Positions 1 to 10,389 of a DNA stretch of 64,000 nucleotides are shown here, piece after piece (position 1 is the first letter of the stretch; every line of letters starts with the position of its first letter). Position numbers and translations under genes: made by a program. The DNA comes from Microstegium vimineum. Taxonomy: Eukaryota; Streptophyta; Magnoliopsida; Poales; Poaceae. Location of the stretch: positions 43,465,318 to 43,529,317 of the forward strand of contig CM039119.1 of NCBI GenBank assembly GCA_022036555.1. The letters are read 5' to 3'. The notes below the pieces were generated by a model, which saw nothing but the letters and a program-made list of their open reading frames with translations, ran no database searches and was not told where the DNA came from.

Positions 1-655
1 GTCAACAAAGAGGTTAGGATGATCGGTAAGCGCGCTCACCCAAAGAAATTTTGTTCAGCTCGTTGTGTTTCCTATATCTAGAATTCAGGGGCGGTGGCGG
101 CGGAGTTAAGTTTTGGCCGGCAGACGACAACTCACACCGCGACGTGAATCTAGGTAAATTAACTAGGCCAAGGGATCTTGGGCTAGCCCAACTCCATGGG
201 TTCGACAGCCTCCCTGACCAAAATCGTAGGGTGAGGGACATTAGTGAGTGGGCCCTAGCGGCCGGAACGTAGACGTCTTCACATCGAACGCACTTAGTAA
301 ACGTGTTTAGGCTTCAACAGATAACAGAATATGTGGTAAACCCCACGAGGGGTGGCATCGAGCCCTCGGATTCTAGAAAACGAACCCAGGTACTATACAT
401 ATCGACTGTTGGGAACTGAGATCGAACGTTGATAGACCTCCGCCAGTGCGAGCCTCCACGGATGAGGACCCGGGTCTCACCTAAACTACCCGATTGTAGC
501 CCGTCGGGCGTTCGGTCTCGTCCATCGAGGAAAGACACGAGGCTGCTCACTTCCACATCCTAGATCATGGGGGTGCGAGGAAGAAACAAGGGAACCGCGC
601 GATGACGGCTCCCAGATGCATGATCCCACAAAAACCATAGGCAACAAGCGAAGGC
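1..655. other. Left arm of a repeat interrupted by the Gag-only Copia element
   Basis: No credible gene is visible. The stretch is moderately GC-rich, and its short reading frames on both strands have no recognisable domain. It ends at a 5-bp duplication (CTATG) that recurs at 10385-10389, so it was contiguous with 10390 onward before the Copia insertion. That right-hand continuation ends in a Gypsy-type 3' LTR, so this is probably internal sequence of the same older element. That assignment is inference from position. Confidence 0.4.
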
Positions 656-660
656 CTATG
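656..660. repeat. Target-site duplication CTATG, left copy
   Basis: CTATG directly precedes the first LTR and is repeated directly after the second LTR at 10385-10389. A perfect 5-bp direct repeat around a pair of LTRs is the usual footprint of retroviral-type integration and fixes both element ends. Confidence 0.92.
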
Positions 661-1746
661 TGTAGGATCGAGATGGCGGACTAGAGGGGGGTGAATAGTC
701 TTTTCTAAAACTTAAGCGCAACGGCTAACCGAAACAAATGCGGAATTAAAACTATCGGTCTAGCCAAGACTACACCCCTCTATCTATAACTTTAACACCT
801 AGCAAAGAAAACTAATTGGGCTTACTAAGGTGCTAAGCTAGGGAGAGCTCACCTAAACAACTCTAGGTTGCAAGGTCACACAAACCTAAGAAACTAGTAC
901 TCTAAGCACAAAGGGAGCTCCTACACATACTAGTAAGCAAAGCACAAAGCACCTAAGCTCACTAGCAATGCTCTCTAGCAAGACTACACAAGTCAACTAG
1001 AGAGCTCAACTTACTTAGCTACACAAACTAAGCAATGTGACTTACAAGGCTACACAAGCCAATAAGGCACTCAAGAGCTACTTCTAAGCTACACAAGCTA
1101 GAAGATAACTAGGCAAGCCACACAAGCTAAACTAGTTACAAGAGCAACAAAGAAACACTAGCACAAGATATGAACAAGTAAATACAAGCTAGTGAATCGG
1201 AGAATGCAAACCACCGAGAAGAGTAGACAAGGTTGACACGGTGATTTTTCTCCCGAGGTTCACTTGGTTGCCACCAAGCTAGAACCCGTTGTGTTGACCA
1301 CTCACTTGGTGATTTGGTGGCTAATAGGCGTTCACAAGCCTAGCCCACTAACTCGGACGCCGCAAGAATCCACCCACAAGTGAGGGTAGCTCAATGACAC
1401 GCTCAACTAGAGTTGCTCTTAGCGATCCCCGCGGGGCGAGCACAACACCCCTCACAAAGCTTTCTCCGGAGCCACGCACAAGCTTCTTGCGTGCTTCGAC
1501 GGAGCCTCGATCACAATGCCGTCTATGAGGTGGCAACCTCCAAGAGTAACAAGCACCACGAGCTTGCAAGTCGATCACCTAGTGCCACACGAAGCTATCT
1601 CTTAAAGCAACGCACTAGAAATCACTCTCACACAATCGGATGATCACTATCAAGTGTATGTGAGTTAGAGGGATATCCAAGCACTCCTACACAAGCCACA
1701 AAGGCCCAAGGGTGCTCAGCAACAAGCCTTGGCTGGCCACCACTTC

Positions 1747-1754
1747 TATTTATA
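1747..1754 (-). promoter_or_regulatory. TATA box of the Gag-only Copia LTR
   Basis: The minus strand reads TATAAATA. The same box occurs at 9123-9130 in the other LTR, which is the promoter-side 5' copy. It lies just downstream of the palindrome array, as expected for a U3 core promoter. Transcription start is inferred, not seen. Confidence 0.65.
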
Positions 1755-1797
1755 GAGTGGGAAAGAAACTAGCCGTTTCCCAACTCCCTCTGCACCT

Positions 1798-2312
1798 TCG
1801 GACGAACTTTTCGCAGGGGGTCCGGACCAAAGATAGCGTCCGGACCCCTTCACCACCGAACGTCAACAGCTCTGAAAACTCCTCCGGACGCGACCTCGGG
1901 ACGCACGCGAAGCGCCGTCCGGACCATGTCGTATGCGTCCGGTCGAGCTGCAGATTCAAACGGCTCGTTCGCGCCTTCGCCTCCGCGCGCCACGCGTCTC
2001 CGGACGCTACTGTAGATAGGGTCCGGACTCGCTGTTTCCAGCGTCCGGAAATATCTTCCAGAGCACCCAAGAGCTCCCACTTCGCTTCTTCCACTCCGGA
2101 CGCATGTCCGGTTCACCGTGCGGACCAACAACGCCGTCCGGATCTCCTATGTTAGCTCTGCTCAGTAAGTGGGGGTGGCGTCCGGACGCATAGCCAATGG
2201 TCTGGACCGCCCATGTCCCTTGCGTCCGGAGTCAGCAGACTCGACCAGACCTAGGGTTAGGTTCCGGACCCATTCACCAATGGTCCGGACCCCTAAGGCC
2301 CTAGCGTCCGGA
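1798..2312. repeat. Array of TCCGGA/GTCCGGAC palindromic motifs in U3
   Basis: About seventeen matches to TCCGGA or one-base variants lie within roughly 515 bp, often as the palindrome GTCCGGAC, at irregular spacing of about 10-55 bp. The array sits between the TATA box and the outer LTR end, which is U3 in element orientation. It is an interspersed motif array and not a head-to-tail satellite. The other LTR carries the matching array at 9174-9690 with several copies mutated at CG positions. Confidence 0.85.
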
Positions 2313-3009
2313 GTCAGTTTCTTAGCTGAAACTTCTCCGCACTTCTTCCTTTGCTTCTTATGTGCCAACACAAATGTGTTCTTCACCTTGTGCATGTGTG
2401 TTAGCATTTTCACAATCATTTTCAAAGAATTTTCACTTGCTCTCACCGTGCCACTCGATCCTAATGCATCGCAAAGATAGATCGCTCCAAGTGGCACTAG
2501 ATAACCAATATGCAAACAAGTTTGCCCCTCTTGATAGTACGACTATCTATCCTAAACCTGGTCATAAACTTCTCTACACACCAATGACCGGTGAAATGAA
2601 ATGACCTATAGGTTATACCTTTGTCTTGCGCATTCCATTCCATCTCCATCTCCAATGTTGATGCAACACATGCACCAAACACTTGTCAAATGATATGATC
2701 CACTCCATATCATCACATGACCGTATTGGTTCATCGATCTTGACCTCACTTGCTCTTCACCGTTGTCTTGGTCCATCGGCGCCAAGCATCACCCGCTTGC
2801 CCTTCACACTTGCAACCGGTCCATCAAGCCAAGCCTCATCTTGATCTTCTCCACCTTGGTCACATGACTCCATGTCATGTTTCATGTGCAATTAAGCTCC
2901 TTCATCACACAATCACCTGTGAACTAATCTCCTATGTATATATCACTTAGACACATATTAGTCCACCTAAGTTGTCACTCAATTACCAAAATAACACAAG
3001 GACCTTTCA

Positions 3010-3023
3010 ATCTCCCCCTTTTT
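3010..3023 (-). other. Polypurine tract of the Gag-only Copia element
   Basis: On the minus strand the run AAAAAGGGGGAGAT abuts the LTR start TGAAAGG. This is the plus-strand primer position in Copia elements. The SIRE-like element at 35405-48971 has an almost identical tract before its 3' LTR. Confidence 0.85.
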
Positions 3024-6000
3024 GGTAATTGATGACAACTCTACAAAGATATGGAAATTAAGATCAAATTTGGACATTATGCCATTTATCCATCATTTAA
3101 GCTCTATGCCAAGATTTGGATAAATGTCACAAAGTCTGACTTGGTAGTGTTAGCTCCCCCTACATGTGTGCTCACAAAGATTGAATCAAGCTTTGCACTC
3201 ATGCATGAATAGACATTGTGGGAGTGCTAGCACTACTAGGTGATGCTAAGGGATATAGGATAAACCTTTGAAGATACCCATGTAGTTGCACTTTTGAAGT
3301 TCATCCTTAGCTCCATGTTTAGCTATATATCATCAAAAACACTAGAAACCCCGTGAGATCAACATTAGAAGCAAGGTTTCTAGATACCACGAGTAGGAAC
3401 AAAAATATCTAGCTTACCAACCTATGCATGCTAGTTTATCAAATCATCATTCAAATCCTATAACTAGCATACACCAGACAAGCATGCATATAAAGATAAT
3501 ACTTATGCAATATGCAAGGCAAGCACATGAATATGCACATATCAAATGCAATCAATCAAGTCCATGAGCTTGCTCCCCTACTTGTGTGCATCTCTTAGTC
3601 ATCTCTTAGTCCAAGACTTTGATCCTTTCAATTTTGTTCCCTTGTCCATGTCCATGTCTCTTTCCCTTTTAGTGCATTTCCAATCACTAATATATCTTTG
3701 TTCACTAATCTCTCCCCCTTTGTCATCAATTTCCATAAAAGGTATGCTCATATTGATGCAAAGGTTGCACTAGGGTAGATGGTTGATACTTTTTGATGGA
3801 CATTGACATATGTGTATTGAATGACTCTTCATGTAAGATCATTGACCATTATACCATTGAGTAGGGAAATTCCCCTTTGGTCAAGGCAAATGTCATCCAA
3901 ATAAGCTTTGCTAGCAAGAGAACTCTTGATTTGATCACTTAAGGTTGAGGATCACTTGTTAACTTGTAGGATATCACTTGTGACATACCACGTGTAAGAT
4001 TGCTTGAATGAAGACACATATGGGCTATCACAATTATGCTAGAACTAGACATCTTTTGTAAGTACCAATATGAAAGTTGATACTATTTAAAAGATTAGCA
4101 TAAGTCTAGATACCACTTGTAGGTTACATCTTGATATCCATTTGCATTGTTGTCTTGTGCTTGAACTAGATTCTTCTTCATGAGCTTCTATGTTGGACTT
4201 GAACTATAATGAATAGCATAAGCTTCCAAGTTCGGTTTAAACCCTCTCTAAGCTTGTTCACACAAATTAAGCGATTATCTTATAGAGGTTGTATTTGTCA
4301 CTTGATTGCAATCCAAAATAGATCAAGTACTTGAGTTTACTAGGTCATGAACAAACTCATATACTACCACTAGGTTCAAATGATCAAACAAGCAATAGTG
4401 GTAGGCTATAAGCATAAAATTCATTTGATTTTTCATGAATGAGCACTATATATGACTATATGCACTAAACATGTCCTAAGTAATGGATGTATGCATATGT
4501 CAAACAATTTCACCTTTGCTATGTTGGAGTAGAGGATAGTCACATAGATTTCATCTCCAATTAGCAATGTGAAGTCCAATTAAGATCATGGTGAAGACCA
4601 ATGAATACCAATATGAATTCCATTCTTCACCCATATGAATTGAGAACCACTAATGATCAAGTGCACTTTCTTGTTGTGGTTGACTTGCTTCTTTCTTGAT
4701 CTTTGCTTGCATGAGAGAATACCAAATGATGTACCACTTGTAGAAGATGATACTACTTGAATGTCATGATACACTTGTAGGTTAAATTAATGAATCTCTC
4801 TCTTTTGGGTGTTGCTTGCTTTTCTTTTGATCAATCCTATTGATAGCTTTCAACTAAGCATCTCCAAATGATCCCTAAATCACCACTTCCATGTCAGCCT
4901 TCCAAGTAACGTCCTTGGTTGACCTACAAAAGGCGGCAAGCCCCTACAAAAGGGAGAAGTGATCTCTCTCCAAGAACCATCCTTGATACTCACTTGAAAT
5001 GACTTTGTTTGATTGATCTTCATCTTGAGTAGTAATCATGTGCCAAATACACTCCACAATCAAATGGCCTTGTACTCAATGCTTGTCATGCTTCTAGCTT
5101 GAACCACAATCAAACATAGGTGCCTCAATCACTTACAAGCATGATTCCAACTTGAGGACCTTTCAATCTTAGTGACTCTAGATTAATCCAATGTTTGTCA
5201 CTTTTCTAGCAGATTTTGTACTCTTCAAAGAATATAGCATAAATCCCAAAGTAAACATCCAATGATCATGAAATTTGGTGGAGATGTGCTTCACTAAGTC
5301 ATCTAGCAGCCATAAAAATTTGAGCTTCGTTGGACTACTAGATTGCTACCAGATTTCACATCTTCCCTCATAGGTACATGCTGAAAACTGCTGCACATGT
5401 GTTGACAAGATCCACTCCAAAACCGAAGTATCCCTTATCCAATACCCATGAGACTTGAACAGCAACTAATACCATTAGTGTAGAGAATGCACATCAAATT
5501 TCAAGCCAATCCAAATAGATTTTATGTCCCAAACATGCCTATGATCACAGCTAGCTCAGATTTTGACTAAATGGCAGATTTGAGCAAAATGAGCTAAGCT
5601 TCTTCAAATTGAACCAAACTTGATATTAACTTGTTTGAACACTATCTCAAGACATATATCCATTCAATCCACTTACTAAAAGTAGTCTCTTGATCATATC
5701 CATTCAAATCAACACAAACTTGATCTCTAAGCATTTAATCCATTCAATCAACTTATAGCAAGCAACTAGTGCACATATATATCCAATTCAGTCAACTTAT
5801 ATGCACTATGTATATCCAATTCAAATATCTTATACACACCCAAATGAACTTGATCAACAAGAAATATACCTTAGTAGATCATGGTCAATCCATTAGCAAG
5901 CTTCAACTTGAATATTTATAAGCCATCAAATAATTCAATCAACCACCACAACTTGATCATGCACTTGTATGTTGTAGCACTTTGGACTTCATCTTTTTGG

Positions 6001-6112
6001 CTTGCTATTGGGATAAGAATAGCACTAAGATTCATTGCTTGACTCAATCATATGATAAACAATATGGACCATATTGAATCAAACCTCCAATGCCAATGGT
6101 ACCTACACACAT
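3024..6112 (-). other. Non-coding 3' interior of the Gag-only Copia element
   Basis: About 3.1 kb of AT-rich sequence lies between gag and the polypurine tract, where an autonomous relative would carry pol. No pol motif was recognised on either strand. Its LTR-proximal part (about 3010-3800) resembles 16243-16830 of a different Copia fragment: both show the tract, TTTGGTAATTGATGACAAC, a TAGCTCCCCCTACAT segment and CTCCCCCTTTGTCATC in the same order. This looks like a shared 3' untranslated tail retained after loss of pol. Confidence 0.7.
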
Positions 6113-7984
6113 TCATCCACTTGTTGATGGTACCCAAACTAGTTTGGGTCCTCTCAAGTTAGGTGCAACATACTTAGGCAATGCCTTAGTATGAATAGCG
6201 GGATGTTTTACAATAGCAACCATAGAGGTACCACTACCATCCTTTCTAAGCATATGATCATCAATAATTAAAATAGGCTTAGAAGTCATACCTAGGGGAC
6301 ATGAATTAACCATGTGTCCCCTTTCCCGACATGAGTAGCACACTCTCTTTGATTGAGCCTTTTCTTCCTTGCTCATGTTGTGCTTCTCATTGTCTTTCCT
6401 CTTCTCTTGTGCTTGAATCTTTATCTCAAGCTTGGTAGGACACTTCGAGGCAAAGTGTCCCATGTCTTCACACTTGAAGCACTTGATATGAGCCAAATGA
6501 TTCTTCTCTTGATCTTTGCTCATCATCATCTTGTTGGCATCATGAATGGGAGTTGGGTGCCTTGCTCTAGCTTTGCCACCTCTTCTTGTCTTCTTCTTCT
6601 TTGTCATCCCCGAATTACCATCTTCATGGTTGATCTTGTATTGCACTTGGGCCTTGACTTGTGGCTTAGCTTGAGCATTCTTGGTTGGGCAAACATTTGC
6701 AAGATGTCCCATCCCATGGTACTTGAAGCACATGAAATGAGATAGCTTCTTTGGTTCTTGCTTCTTCTCTTTCTTGCCCTTGCCCTTGTGAAAACCGATT
6801 TCACACTTGTCACCATAGCTTCTCTTGTTTGTCAACATATGCTCAAAGGTGATTTTGGAGTTGTAGCACCTCTCTAACTTGTTGCTCATGTTCTTCAATT
6901 CACTTTTGAGCTCATTGTTCTCCTTCAAAAGGTTAGTCTCACAAGACATAGAAATATAACAAGCATCTATATTTGAATAACAAGGCATATCAAGTAAATC
7001 ATCACAAGAGGTGGATACATTCTTCTTCCCTACATCACAAGGGTTAGCAACAACATGTGATTGATCATTTGACCCAAGTGATGAGCTCTCTTCATTTTTA
7101 AGATTTAGCAATTCATTAATTAGAGAGTCATGTTTGTGAACCAAAACTTCATGAGACACACGAAATTGCTCATGATCCAATTTTAGTTCATCATGTGAAG
7201 ATTTAAGAACATCAAGTAAGTGCTTATGTTCTTCACATGAGGTCTTTAGAAATGAGTTTTCATCTTTTAGTTTCTTTGTTTTGTTTAACTCATTTTTTAA
7301 ATCCTTTGAGAATTTGCACACAAGCTCAAAGTTAGGGTCATCACAATCTACAACCACATTGCCAATTGATACCTTAGTGTCACCGTGTGACATGAAGCAA
7401 TGTGATGAGGTAGTAGAGCTTGTGGAGGCATCACTCTCATAGCCCGAGCATGCATCATCATCATCATCATCAAGTGTGCTTGGAGTAGCATCATCAATTG
7501 CAACACTTGATGTTGGGCCTTCATCATTCTTGTCAAGTGATTTCTTGATGGATAGATCATTCTCATCATCACTTGAACATGAGGTGGAGCAATCTTCCAC
7601 AATCACCAAGTCATGGTCATGCTCAACATCCTCATGTGCCACCAACTTGGACACATCATCATCATTGTTTGGAACCTTTTCATATTTTTCAATGAGGTAG
7701 GTCCAAATCTCATGAGCGCTCTTCATGTCCATAATCTCACCAAAAATGTTATCTTTCATAGAATGGTAGAGAATGTTACTACCTTGGCAATCAAGATGTA
7801 GGTACTTCTTTTGTGCTTCAGTTGCATCCTCTCTCTCAATTGCACAAGAGAGTCCCACATCTACGATCCACCACATTTGGGGAGAAATAAACTTAAAATT
7901 GCATGTCAACCAATTTCTCCACCGTGCAAAGTGTGTGCCATCAAAAATGTGTGGACACTCAACATCTAGCCCATAAGTCGCCAT
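6113..7984 (-). CDS. gag: Copia Gag polyprotein with three zinc knuckles
   Basis: This is an intact 623-residue ORF starting 51 bp inside the 5' LTR. Gag forms the virus-like particle that packages element RNA. Residues about 1-105 match the UBN2/retrotransposon Gag type (FDGTHFARWRNWL near the start). Acidic and serine-rich stretches follow, including an aspartate run encoded by ATC/ATG repeats near 7460, then a predicted coiled coil at about 225-385. Three knuckles start near residues 419, 502 and 549. The second and third keep C-x2-C-x4-H-x4-C, while the first has tyrosine for its second cysteine. The C-terminus (LVWVPS) resembles the end of the SIRE-like Gag at 39472. It ends at an ordinary stop with no pol downstream. 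The intact frame suggests recent purifying selection or a young copy. Confidence 0.88.
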   Translation of the reverse strand: MATYGLDVECPHIFDGTHFARWRNWLTCNFKFISPQMWWIVDVGLSCAIEREDATEAQKKYLHLDCQGSNILYHSMKDNIFGEIMDMKSAHEIWTYLIEKYEKVPNNDDDVSKLVAHEDVEHDHDLVIVEDCSTSCSSDDENDLSIKKSLDKNDEGPTSSVAIDDATPSTLDDDDDDACSGYESDASTSSTTSSHCFMSHGDTKVSIGNVVVDCDDPNFELVCKFSKDLKNELNKTKKLKDENSFLKTSCEEHKHLLDVLKSSHDELKLDHEQFRVSHEVLVHKHDSLINELLNLKNEESSSLGSNDQSHVVANPCDVGKKNVSTSCDDLLDMPCYSNIDACYISMSCETNLLKENNELKSELKNMSNKLERCYNSKITFEHMLTNKRSYGDKCEIGFHKGKGKKEKKQEPKKLSHFMCFKYHGMGHLANVCPTKNAQAKPQVKAQVQYKINHEDGNSGMTKKKKTRRGGKARARHPTPIHDANKMMMSKDQEKNHLAHIKCFKCEDMGHFASKCPTKLEIKIQAQEKRKDNEKHNMSKEEKAQSKRVCYSCRERGHMVNSCPLGMTSKPILIIDDHMLRKDGSGTSMVAIVKHPAIHTKALPKYVAPNLRGPKLVWVPSTSG

Positions 7985-8021
7985 CCTCTCGGGTCGGTGA
8001 AGACCACAAATGAGAGACCAA

Positions 8022-8033
8022 GCTTTGATACCA
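8022..8033 (-). other. Primer-binding site resembling initiator-Met tRNA
   Basis: The minus strand reads TGGTATCAAAGC two bases inside the 5' LTR. It differs at one base from the common plant site TGGTATCAGAGC, which is complementary to the 3' end of initiator methionine tRNA. Confidence 0.85.
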
Positions 8034-8035
8034 CA

Positions 8036-10384
8036 TGTAGGATCGAGATGGCGGACTAGAGAGGGGGTGAATAGTCTTTTCTAAAACTTAAGCGCAACGG
8101 CTAACCGAAACAAATGCGGAATTAAAACTATCGGTCTAGCCAAGACTACACCCCTCTATCTATAACTTTAACACCTAGCAAAGAAAACTAATTGGGCTTA
8201 CTAAGGTGCTAAGCTAGGGAGAGCTCACCTAAACAACTCTAGGTTGCAAGGTCACACAAACCTAAGAAACTAGTACTCTAAGCACAAAGGGAGCTCCTAC
8301 ACATACTAGTAAGCAAAGCACAAAGCACCTAAGCTCACTAGCAATGCTCTCTAGCAAGACTACACAAGTCAACTAGAGAGCTCAACTTACTTAGCTACAC
8401 AAACTAAGCAATGTGACTTACAAGGCTACACAAGCCAATAAGCCACTCAAGAGCTACTTCTAAGCTACACAAGCTAGAAGATAACTAGGCAAGACACACA
8501 AGCTAAACTAGTTACAAGAGCAACAAAGAAACACTAGCACAAGATATGAACAAGTAAATACAAGCTAGTGAATCGGAGAATGCAAACCACCGAGAAGAGT
8601 AGACAAGGTTGACACGGTGATTTTTCTCCCGAGGTTCACTTGGTTGCCACCAAGCTAGTCCCCGTTGTGTCGACCACTCACTTGGTGATTCGGCGGCTAA
8701 TAGGCGTTCACAAGCCTAGCCCACTAACTTGGGCGCCGCAAGAATCCACCCACAAGTGAGGGTAGCTCAATGACACACTCAACTAGAGTTGCTCTTAGCG
8801 ATCCCCGCGGGGCAAGCACAACACCCCTCACAAAGCTTTCTCCGGAGCCACGCACAAGCTTCTTGCGTGCTTCGACGGAGCCTCGATCACAATGCCGTCT
8901 ATGAGGTGGCAACCTCCAAGAGTAACAAGCACCACGAGCTTGCAAGTCGATCACCTAGTGCCACACGAAGCTATCTCTGAAAGCAACGCACTAGAAATCA
9001 CTCTCACACAATCGGATGATCACTATCAAGTGTATGTGAGTTAGAGGGATATCCAAGCACTCCTACACAAGCCACAAAGGCCCAAGGGTGCTCAGCAACA
9101 AGCCTTGGCTGGCCACCACTTCTATTTATAGAGTGGGAAAGAAACTACCCGTTTTCGACCTCTCTGTGCACCTCCGGACGCACTTTTTGCAGGGGATCCA
9201 GACCAAAGAGAGCGTCCGGACCCCTTCACCACCGAGCGTCAACAGCTCTGAAAACTCCTCCGGACACGACCTCCAGACGCACGCGAAGCGCCGTCCGGAC
9301 CATGCTGTATGCGTCCGGTCGAGCTGCCGATTCAAACAGCTCGTTCGCGCCTTCGCCTCCGTGCGCCACGCGTCTCCGGATGCTACTGTAGACAGGGTCC
9401 GGACTCGCTGTTTCCAGTGTCCAGAAATATCTTCCAGAGCACCCGAGATCTCCCACTTCACTTCTTCCACTCCAGACGCATGTTCGGTTCACCGTCCGGA
9501 CCAACAACGCCGTCCGGATCTCCTCTGTCAGCGTTGCTCAGTCAGTGGGGTTGGCGTCCGGACGCATAGCCAATGGTCCGGCCCGCCCATGCCCCTTGCG
9601 TTCGGAGTCAGCAGACTCGGCCAGACCTAGGGTTAGGTTCCGGACCCATTCACCAATGGTCCGGACCCCTAAGGCCCTAGCGTCCGGAGTCAGTTTCTCA
9701 GCTGAAACTTCTCCGCACTTCTTCCTTTGCTTCTTATGTGCCAACACAAATGTGTTCTTCACCTTGTGCATGTGTGTTAGCATTTTCACAATCATTTTCA
9801 AAGCATTTTCACTTGCTCTCACCGCGCCACTCGATCCTAATGCATCGCAAAGATAGATCGGTCCAAGTGGCACTAGATAACCAATATGCAAACAAGTTTG
9901 CCCCTCTTGATAGTACGGCTATCTATCCTAAACCCGGTCATAAACTTCTCTACACACCACTGACCGGTGAAATGAAATGCCCTATAGGTTATACCTTTGC
10001 CTTGCGCATTCCATTCCATCTCCATCTCCAATGTTATGCAACACATGCACCAAACACTTGTCAAATGATATGATCCACTCCATATCATCACATGACCGTA
10101 TTGGTTCATCGATCTTGACCTCACTTGCTCTTCACCGTTGTCTTGGTCCATCGGCGCCAAGCATCACCCGCTTGCCCTTCACACTTGCAACCGGTCCATC
10201 AAGCCAAGCCTCATCTTGATCTTCTCCACCTTGGTCACATGACTCCATGTCATGTTTCATGTGCAATTAAGCTCCTTCATCACACAATCACAAGTGAACT
10301 AATCTCATGTGTATATATCACTTAGACACATATTAGTCCACCTAAGTTGTCACTCAATTACCAAAATCACACAAGGACCTTTGA
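8036..10384 (-). repeat. LTR of the Gag-only Copia element (5' LTR in element orientation)
   Basis: Same length as the copy at 661-3009. Its outer end reads CCTTTGA where the other copy reads CCTTTCA, so the terminal dinucleotide carries a substitution. The TATA box is at 9123-9130 (minus strand) and the TCCGGA array at about 9174-9690. This copy would drive transcription of gag. Confidence 0.92.
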
Positions 10385-10389
10385 CTATG
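10385..10389. repeat. Target-site duplication CTATG, right copy
   Basis: Matches 656-660 exactly, directly after the second LTR. Confidence 0.92.

Larger units (their letters stand above)
661..3009 (-). repeat. LTR of the Gag-only Copia element (3' LTR in element orientation)
   Basis: On the plus strand it starts TGTAGG and ends CCTTTCA, so in element orientation it starts TGAAAGG and ends CTACA. The whole segment recurs at 8036-10384 with the same length and few substitutions. It contains a TATAAATA box (minus strand, 1747-1754) and a dense array of TCCGGA palindromes upstream of it. The short ORFs in it are not conserved proteins and are chance frames. Confidence 0.93.
661..10384 (-). mobile_element. 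Complete non-autonomous Copia (SIRE/Opie-like) element encoding only Gag
   Basis: Two LTRs of equal length (661-3009 and 8036-10384) face the same way and are flanked by CTATG. The element reads on the minus strand: its 5' LTR is the right copy, a primer site resembling initiator-Met tRNA lies at 8022-8033, and its polypurine tract lies at 3010-3023. One large ORF (6113-7984) encodes Gag with zinc knuckles. No protease, integrase, reverse transcriptase or RNase H motif is found in the 5-kb interior. It would therefore need enzymes from a related element, as TR-GAG elements do. By eye the LTRs differ by only a few percent, which suggests a fairly recent insertion. Confidence 0.9.

Noticed and set aside
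1712..2155. 147-residue ORF in the Gag-only element LTR, with a 180-residue version at 9088-9630
   Set aside because: Length and sequence differ between two copies of the same LTR and it crosses the palindrome array; no domain.
7450..7475. ATC/ATG trinucleotide run as a non-coding microsatellite
   Set aside because: It is in frame within gag and encodes an aspartate run, so it is part of the protein.
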